From Nitrospirota bacterium (lineage in GTDB: Bacteria > Nitrospirota > UBA9217), in assembly GCA_027456925.1 (NCBI GenBank), contig DAIDTZ010000447.1, positions 1 to 10,747 on the forward strand: a stretch of 10,747 nucleotides of DNA, written 5' to 3'. The position numbers were made by a program, and so were the translations under genes. The stretch's first letter is position 1, and every line of letters starts with the position of its first letter. Under the pieces are notes generated by a model. The model was not told the origin of the DNA and did no database searches. It was given only the letters and a program-made list of their open reading frames with translations. Positions 7,117 to 10,747 of the stretch are shown here, piece after piece.

Positions 7117-7161
7117 CTTCCCCCGTTTGCTCTTGATAGAGCGGATGGGGGAAGTTTTTTT
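7117..7161 (+). terminator. Strong rho-independent terminator
   Basis: The arms 7117-7132 and 7139-7154 pair over 16 bp (outer CTTCCCCC with GGGGGAAG, inner GCTC with GAGC, G-U pairs between). The loop is TTGATA, and seven T's follow at 7155-7161. It begins 28 nt after the REC-only gene and ends the REC/sigma factor/REC unit. Confidence 0.93.
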
Positions 7162-7287
7162 CCTCCGGCATGCCCTCTTTCACGGGCTTATTCACCGTTC
7201 GATTGCCTCTAACCTCCGCCGTAAGTATTAAAAATAAATATTGCCCGTTCACCGCGAAGGTACTCGCGCGGACTGTGCGTGCTATAG

Positions 7288-7296
7288 TGCTATACT
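7288..7296 (+). promoter_or_regulatory. Extended -10 promoter of the RAM-domain gene
   Basis: TGCTATACT is an extended -10 element (TGn plus TATACT, five of six to consensus) without a clear -35. It would start transcription near 7303, leaving a leader of about 105 nt. The leader contains a short hairpin ACCCG-CAA-CGGGT near 7315-7327. The rest of 7162-7287 shows an AT-rich patch near 7220-7243 but no gene. Confidence 0.5.
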
Positions 7297-7407
7297 TTAA
7301 TCACGAATGGAAGTACCCGCAACGGGTGAAAACAAAACAAGGTCTAAAGGTTTATTAGCGTCTTGGGACGGTTGACGATCCTGCATTCTCAACAAGGGAG
7401 GCAAACG

Positions 7408-7656
7408 ATGGTTACCGCATATGCGCTTATAGAAGTCCCGGCGAAACGTTCAGGGGCTGTGGTAAAATATTTAAGCACCTTTCCGGAGATCAGGGAGGCG
7501 GCCGCAGTATACGGGGATATCGACGTGGTGGCCAAAATCCAGGCCCCGAGCCAGGACGAGCTTGACCGCGTGATCATGGAAGTCATTCAGGGAAACCCGG
7601 ACGTGAAATCTACACGGACCCTTGTGGTCATCGAAAAAATTCACTGGGAAACATAA
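7408..7656 (+). CDS. Stand-alone Lrp/AsnC ligand-binding (RAM) domain protein
   Basis: This 82-residue protein corresponds to only the C-terminal ligand-binding and oligomerisation half of Lrp/AsnC regulators. It has an alpha/beta fold with the diagnostic G-D-x-D turn (G36, D37, D39 in VYGDIDVVAKI), the helix QDELDRVIMEVI, and the strand pair VKSTRTLVVIEKI. No helix-turn-helix is present, so it cannot bind DNA in the Lrp way. Members of this stand-alone family (SraA-like) form ring oligomers that may bind amino acids; the role is mostly unknown. The start is fixed by AAGGGAGG (7394-7401) 6 nt before the ATG; a TTG at 7363 is in frame but has no such site. It appears monocistronic and runs convergently into the lipoprotein gene 28 nt away, with no T-run terminator between. 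Confidence 0.92.
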   Translation: MVTAYALIEVPAKRSGAVVKYLSTFPEIREAAAVYGDIDVVAKIQAPSQDELDRVIMEVIQGNPDVKSTRTLVVIEKIHWET

Positions 7657-7684
7657 GAGAGGAATGAGGCTGCGGCCTTGCGTC

Positions 7685-8452
7685 TTACCGTTCAAACAGT
7701 CCGTCCCCCAGGGGAGGATTGAGCTGGTAGGCTTGAATGACCGTTTCCCCTACCTTCCGGCCGTCCGCGAAGTTGACGATTTTGAAGGGCAGGGGCATCT
7801 TGTCGACGTACCGAAAATCCTGAAATTCCGACGACAGCTCCGAGGAAGCGCCGTTCAGCGTAAACACGGCGGAATCCTTCACGATCAGATATTGTTTCAA
7901 GTCGACATAGATTTTGAGAGGGGGCCCCTCCTTGTCTCGAAGCCCAAGCACCGCGACCGGCGTCCCGTTCAGTTCGCTCCTGCCCTCATCGGTTATCTTA
8001 AAGTGCCTCTTCAGAAGCTGGTACGGCATCGATAATTCCTTGAACTGATAAACCATGGCAAGGTGGCGGGCCCCCCGGACCTCGATGAGGGGAAACCCGT
8101 TCGCTTTGTAGTAGCTCCTGTGCCTGTTCAGGACCCGGAGTTCGAGAAAACCATGGGACTCCGTCTCCACGCGCAGCTTTCTGTTTCGCTTCAAATAGCT
8201 GACATATTTTGCCTTGCCGCGGTACAACTCCGGTGCTTCGACCGCACCCTCGGCGGAAAGCGAAGCGAAACCTGCGACGACTTGCGGCCCGCCGTAAGCG
8301 TCGATGATTTTCCCCACCAGTTCCTTGATCTGGTCCTGACCGCCGCTGACTGGTTTCTTTTCAGCGGTCCTGTCGGAGCATCCCGCAACAGCGAGGATGG
8401 AGGCGAAAAACAGCACAGTTACACCCATGAAGCGCAAGCGCGGAATAATCAT
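7685..8452 (-). CDS. Outer-membrane lipoprotein-sorting (LolA-like) family lipoprotein
   Basis: This 255-residue protein has a lipoprotein signal peptide: basic start (MIIPRLRF), hydrophobic core, and lipobox VAGC with C25 as the lipidated residue. The next residue is Ser, so it is probably kept in the outer membrane. The mature part holds an IDAYGG helix, then repeated strands such as GKAKYVSYLKRNRKLRVETE and YVDLKQYLIVKDSAVF. It ends with an NPPLGDGLF motif resembling the C-terminal signature of LolA/LolB-like, outer-membrane lipoprotein-sorting proteins. That family has a half-barrel fold that binds lipids or lipoproteins. Exact cargo unknown; the family link is by motif style and not certain. 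The ATG at 8452 is chosen because AAGGA lies just upstream on this strand and the signal peptide starts there; an in-frame ATG at 8512 would add 20 residues before the signal peptide. Confidence 0.82.
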   Translation of the reverse strand: MIIPRLRFMGVTVLFFASILAVAGCSDRTAEKKPVSGGQDQIKELVGKIIDAYGGPQVVAGFASLSAEGAVEAPELYRGKAKYVSYLKRNRKLRVETESHGFLELRVLNRHRSYYKANGFPLIEVRGARHLAMVYQFKELSMPYQLLKRHFKITDEGRSELNGTPVAVLGLRDKEGPPLKIYVDLKQYLIVKDSAVFTLNGASSELSSEFQDFRYVDKMPLPFKIVNFADGRKVGETVIQAYQLNPPLGDGLFER

Positions 8453-8541
8453 TGTCGTTCCTTTTTCGCTATTTTTATTTATTGATGAAATCGTAAACAT
8501 TCGGATTCTCACACCATGACCAGGAAGAGGGCCACACTGGC

Positions 8542-8601
8542 CACGAAGCCACAGAGAAAAATTCCATTAACCTTCAAGATGTCTTTCTCCGTGTCTCCGT
8601 G
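8542..8601. repeat. Inverted repeat of the CACAGAGA / TCTCCGTG dispersed type
   Basis: CACGAAGCCACAGAGAAA (8542-8559) and TTTCTCCGTGTCTCCGTG (8584-8601) are inverted copies with 15 of 18 matches, separated by 24 nt. The wording of CACAGAG and CTCCGTGTCTCCGTG resembles short intergenic repeats that I know occur many times in various environmental genomes. Only one copy is present here, so dispersion cannot be shown. Confidence 0.6.
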
Positions 8602-8679
8602 TGAAAATTAGACTTTTACGAATCTGCCATGTATTGACGGCTCGCTAAGCGCGCAAACCTGCCGAAGGCCTTCTCTTTT

Positions 8680-8730
8680 AAGCCGGGCAGATGCTTTGAG
8701 CAAGGGAAGCTGCCGCCAAAGGCCCGGCTT
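8680..8730. repeat. Long hairpin with 9-bp perfect arms
   Basis: AAGCCGGGC (8680-8688) pairs exactly with GCCCGGCTT (8722-8730). Inside, CTTT and AAAG can extend the stem after a bulge. No T-run follows on either strand, so it is not a standard terminator. It lies 30 nt beyond the stop of the cold-shock gene on that gene's strand and could stabilise or process the message end. Confidence 0.5.
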
Positions 8731-8759
8731 CCTGGGCCTGGCAAGGCCATCGTCCGCGG

Positions 8760-8963
8760 CTAGATCTTTACGACGTGGGCCGCTTTGGGGCCCTTCGGGC
8801 TGTCGACAACTTCAAACGTTACTTCGTCTCCTTCAGCAAGGGTTTTGAAGCCTTCACTCTCGATTTCGCTGAAGTGCACGAAAACGTCTCCGCCGTCTTC
8901 CTTTTCAATGAACCCGAAGCCCTTGGCCTCATTGAACCATTTCACTTTTCCCCGTGATGCCAT
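8760..8963 (-). CDS. Cold-shock protein, CspA family
   Basis: This is a 67-residue single cold-shock domain, the usual size, that binds single-stranded RNA and DNA and melts RNA structure. It contains RNP1 KGFGFIE (14-20), RNP2 VFVHF (27-31), and the W9/F10 and F16/F18 aromatic surface. It is almost all domain with no extension. The start is the ATG at 8963, with AGGAGG 9 nt upstream on the minus strand. The in-frame ATG at 9011 would add 16 residues but directly follows a T-run and lacks a ribosome site. A promoter at 9082-9110 and a terminator-like hairpin at 9012-9043 give a leader of about 110 nt. The gene is divergent from the aminopeptidase gene. Confidence 0.97.
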   Translation of the reverse strand: MASRGKVKWFNEAKGFGFIEKEDGGDVFVHFSEIESEGFKTLAEGDEVTFEVVDSPKGPKAAHVVKI

Positions 8964-9011
8964 TGTACTGACCCTCCTTTGCCTGGGGCCGAAATCCGGG
9001 AAGCGCCCCAT

Positions 9012-9043
9012 AAAAAAGCCGCGAAGCTAAAAGTCTCCGCGGC
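9012..9043 (-). terminator. Intrinsic terminator (attenuator) in the cold-shock leader
   Basis: Read on the minus strand, GCCGCGGAG (9043-9035) pairs with CTTCGCGGC (9026-9018) over nine pairs with one G-U. The loop is 8 nt, followed directly by six T's (9017-9012). It lies after the predicted cold-shock promoter and about 48 nt before that gene's start codon. On the plus strand there is no T-run. A seven-codon ORF (MERRGDF, 9050-9027) overlaps the stem but has no clear ribosome site. Confidence 0.75.
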
Positions 9044-9081
9044 GCTCCATAACTGCAAAAAACTTCCGAACTTCTGATAAT

Positions 9082-9110
9082 ATTTTCGCATTCTCTTGGC
9101 AAGATGTCAA
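9082..9110 (-). promoter_or_regulatory. Sigma-70 promoter of the cold-shock gene
   Basis: On the minus strand a perfect -35 TTGACA (9110-9105) is followed after 17 bp by GAAAAT (9087-9082, four of six) with an extended TG one base before it. The start point would be near 9075, giving a leader of about 110 nt. Confidence 0.7.
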
Positions 9111-9121
9111 GCGGGATTGTC

Positions 9122-9131
9122 GGTCCGGACC
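9122..9131. repeat. 10-bp palindrome between divergent promoters
   Basis: GGTCCGGACC is a perfect palindrome centred at 9126.5. It lies between the cold-shock promoter and the aminopeptidase promoter, about 50 bp upstream of each predicted start point. It could be a shared operator, though palindromes of this length occur by chance about once per kilobase. Confidence 0.35.
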
Positions 9132-9160
9132 TGAAAAACCTTACTTCCCGTCCCCTCTTC

Positions 9161-9169
9161 TGATATAAT
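9161..9169 (+). promoter_or_regulatory. Extended -10 promoter of the aminopeptidase gene
   Basis: TGATATAAT is a perfect extended -10 element (TGn plus consensus TATAAT). The -35 region at 17 bp (TTACTT) is poor, as is common for extended -10 promoters. Transcription would start near 9176, about 48 nt before the ATG. Confidence 0.7.
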
Positions 9170-9223
9170 GAAAGCACGCTCATCTGCTACCGAAATCCCT
9201 GTAGAATGCAAGGTGCCTACTCT

Positions 9224-10747
9224 ATGTCGAACGATAACACCGCAGCAGCGCATAAAACCATCTATCTGAAGGACTACCGCAAACCGGATTATCTCATCGA
9301 GACCGTTAACCTCGAGTTCGACCTCGATGAGACGCGGACCCGCGTCAAATCCCTCATGACCGTCGTCTGCAACCACGACAAGTGCGAGGGCATCCATCCC
9401 TTCGTACTGAACGGCAGAGATCTCATGCTCAAAGCCGTCCGGCTCGACGGAACAGCGCTCCGCGGGCAGGATTACAAGCTCGATGCCGCGTCGCTCACGA
9501 TCCTTCCCGTCCCTGACCGGTTCACGCTCGAGATCGAGACCGAGATCAACCCCAAGGACAATACGGAGCTTTCAGGACTTTACCTCTCGGGCGGAAATTT
9601 CTGCACCCAATGCGAGGCCGAGGGCTTTCGCAAGATCACCTATTACCCCGACCGGCCGGACGTCATGGCCAAGTTCTTTACCACCATCGTGGCGGACAAA
9701 ATACTGTATCCCGTGCTCCTCTCGAACGGCAACCTCATCTCCCGGGGCGAGCTCAAGGACGGCAGGCACTTTGCAAAATGGCACGACCCCTTTGCCAAGC
9801 CGGCATACCTCTTTGCTCTCGTTGCGGGCGATCTGGCGCGGATTCGGGACGGCTTTACGACCCGGTCCGGAAGAAAAGTGGACCTCAGCATTTACGTACA
9901 GCACCACAACAGGGACAAGTGCGCTCATGCCATGGAATCGCTGAAACTCGCCATGAAATGGGACGAGGAGACCTACGGCAGGGAGTACGACCTCGACACA
10001 TTCATGATCGTGGCCGTGGACGATTTCAACATGGGCGCCATGGAGAACAAGGGCCTGAACATCTTCAACTCGAAATACATCCTGGCAAAACCCGAGACCG
10101 CCACCGACGGCGACTACCAGGGCATCATGGGCGTCGTGGGCCACGAGTATTTCCACAACTGGTCCGGCGACCGCGTGACCTGCCGCGACTGGTTCCAGCT
10201 CTCGCTCAAGGAAGGCTTCACCGTGTTCCGGGACCAGCACTTCATGGAGGACATGACCTCGCGGGGCGTAAAGCGCATCAGCGACGTGAATCTCCTTCGC
10301 ACTTACCAGTTCCGCGAGGACGCCGGCCCCATGGCGCACCCGGTGCGGCCCGAATCCTACGTCGAGATCAACAATTTTTACACGCTCACGGTCTACAACA
10401 AAGGGGCCGAGGTGATCGGGATGCTCAGGACGCTCCTCGGACCCGCGGGTTTCCGCAAAGGCACGGACCTGTACTTTTCCCGGCATGACCACAGCGCTGT
10501 CACGACCGACGATTTTGTAAAAGCCATGGAGGACGCGAACAGCACGGACCTCGGCCAGTTCAAGCTCTGGTATTCCCAGGCAGGCACGCCTGAGCTGCAC
10601 GTCAGCCGTTCCTATGACCCACGAGCAAAGAGCTACACACTGACGTTTCAGCAGACCTGTCCTCCCACGCCGGGTCAGCCGGAGAAGAAGCCCATGCACA
10701 TCCCCGTCGCCATTGGATTGCTTGGGGAGGATGGACAGGACCTGGAG
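9224..10747 (+). CDS. pepN: Aminopeptidase N, M1 family zinc metallopeptidase (3' partial)
   Basis: This enzyme removes N-terminal amino acids from peptides in the cytosol. The frame stays open to the window end, showing 508 residues of a protein usually about 870-890 long. The substrate-binding GAMEN motif is at 271-275. The zinc site is HEYFH (H307, E308, H311) followed by E330 in SLKEGFTVFRD, the normal 18-residue spacing. The catalytic tyrosine is Y391 in TLTVYNKGAEV, where the E. coli enzyme has Glu rather than Asn after the Tyr. The stretch GHEYFHNWSGDRVTCRDWFQLSLKEG is almost word for word that of E. coli PepN, so the single-domain bacterial PepN subfamily is clear. The C-terminal domains are outside the window. 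An ATG at 9206 is also in frame; 9224 is preferred because AAGG (9210-9213) lies 10 nt upstream. Confidence 0.96.
   Translation, partial: MSNDNTAAAHKTIYLKDYRKPDYLIETVNLEFDLDETRTRVKSLMTVVCNHDKCEGIHPFVLNGRDLMLKAVRLDGTALRGQDYKLDAASLTILPVPDRFTLEIETEINPKDNTELSGLYLSGGNFCTQCEAEGFRKITYYPDRPDVMAKFFTTIVADKILYPVLLSNGNLISRGELKDGRHFAKWHDPFAKPAYLFALVAGDLARIRDGFTTRSGRKVDLSIYVQHHNRDKCAHAMESLKLAMKWDEETYGREYDLDTFMIVAVDDFNMGAMENKGLNIFNSKYILAKPETATDGDYQGIMGVVGHEYFHNWSGDRVTCRDWFQLSLKEGFTVFRDQHFMEDMTSRGVKRISDVNLLRTYQFREDAGPMAHPVRPESYVEINNFYTLTVYNKGAEVIGMLRTLLGPAGFRKGTDLYFSRHDHSAVTTDDFVKAMEDANSTDLGQFKLWYSQAGTPELHVSRSYDPRAKSYTLTFQQTCPPTPGQPEKKPMHIPVAIGLLGEDGQDLE

Larger units (their letters stand above)
8453..8759. 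other. Intergenic region between lipoprotein and cold-shock genes
   Basis: These 307 nt contain no convincing gene. They hold the leader of the lipoprotein gene (AT-rich near 8465-8500, with no clear promoter on the minus strand), the inverted repeat at 8542-8601, and the long hairpin at 8680-8730. A small GGCCT-GGCA-AGGCC hairpin lies near 8735-8748, just after the cold-shock stop. No T-run follows it on the minus strand, so the terminator of the cold-shock gene is not evident. Confidence 0.6.

Noticed and set aside
7657..7684. AGGC-TGCG-GCCT hairpin between convergent genes as a bidirectional terminator
   Set aside because: The stem is only four base pairs and no T-run follows on either strand.
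8063..8485. Plus-strand ORF (140 codons) opposite the lipoprotein
   Set aside because: The minus strand has a clear lipoprotein signal peptide with lipobox and ribosome site; the plus-strand frame has neither motif nor ribosome site.
9097..9113. TTGGCA...AAGC as a second sigma-54 promoter before pepN
   Set aside because: The GG and GC are 11 bp apart instead of 10, and the spot overlaps a perfect -35 for the cold-shock gene and lies just upstream of a good extended -10 for pepN.
9572..10699. Long minus-strand ORF (375 codons) opposite pepN
   Set aside because: PepN motifs (GAMEN, HEXXH-X18-E) run through the whole plus-strand region; the antisense frame is a shadow.

Overview
The window (about 58% G+C by eye, dense coding, little repeat content) looks like chromosomal DNA of a Gram-negative bacterium. 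The sensory proteins resemble those of Desulfobacterota (former Deltaproteobacteria) or Nitrospirota. The Gram-negative call rests on a lipoprotein of the outer-membrane lipoprotein-sorting type and a PepN-type aminopeptidase. The taxon call is inference from protein style only. No mobile element, CRISPR array, tRNA or rRNA was seen.

Layout. 1-4649: a very large multi-sensor histidine kinase (5' end outside the window) overlapping a sigma-54-dependent NtrC-type response regulator by 14 nt. 4650-4957: a 308-nt regulatory region with a weak terminator, two tandem dyad sites, an IHF-like site and a well-matched -24/-12 promoter. 4958-7088: a single-domain response regulator, a 32-codon leader ORF whose stop overlaps the start of an RpoS-like sigma factor, and a second REC-only protein, ended by a strong terminator at 7117-7161. 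7162-7656: a promoter and a stand-alone Lrp/AsnC ligand-binding (RAM) domain protein. 7685-8452 (minus): a lipoprotein convergent with the RAM gene. 8453-8759: intergenic, with a dispersed-type inverted repeat and a long hairpin. 8760-8963 (minus): a cold-shock protein whose leader carries an intrinsic terminator. 9224-end (plus): aminopeptidase N, divergent from the cold-shock gene and cut by the window end.

How it may work together. Kinase and NtrC-type activator form one transcription unit. Directly downstream lies a promoter with the parts such an activator needs: tandem upstream sites, a possible DNA-bending site, and GG-N10-GC promoter elements. It reads into a REC protein and the RpoS-like sigma factor. 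The simplest reading is a signalling cascade: sensor kinase -> sigma-54 activator -> RpoS-like sigma factor, with two REC-only proteins for further control. This resembles the Hk2/Rrp2-RpoN-RpoS logic of Borrelia, but the promoter here is read from sequence only.

Most worth a second look: the duplicated cysteine-containing GAF-like module in the kinase, the sigma-54 control region, the leader ORF translationally coupled to the sigma gene, and the apparent attenuator in the cold-shock leader.
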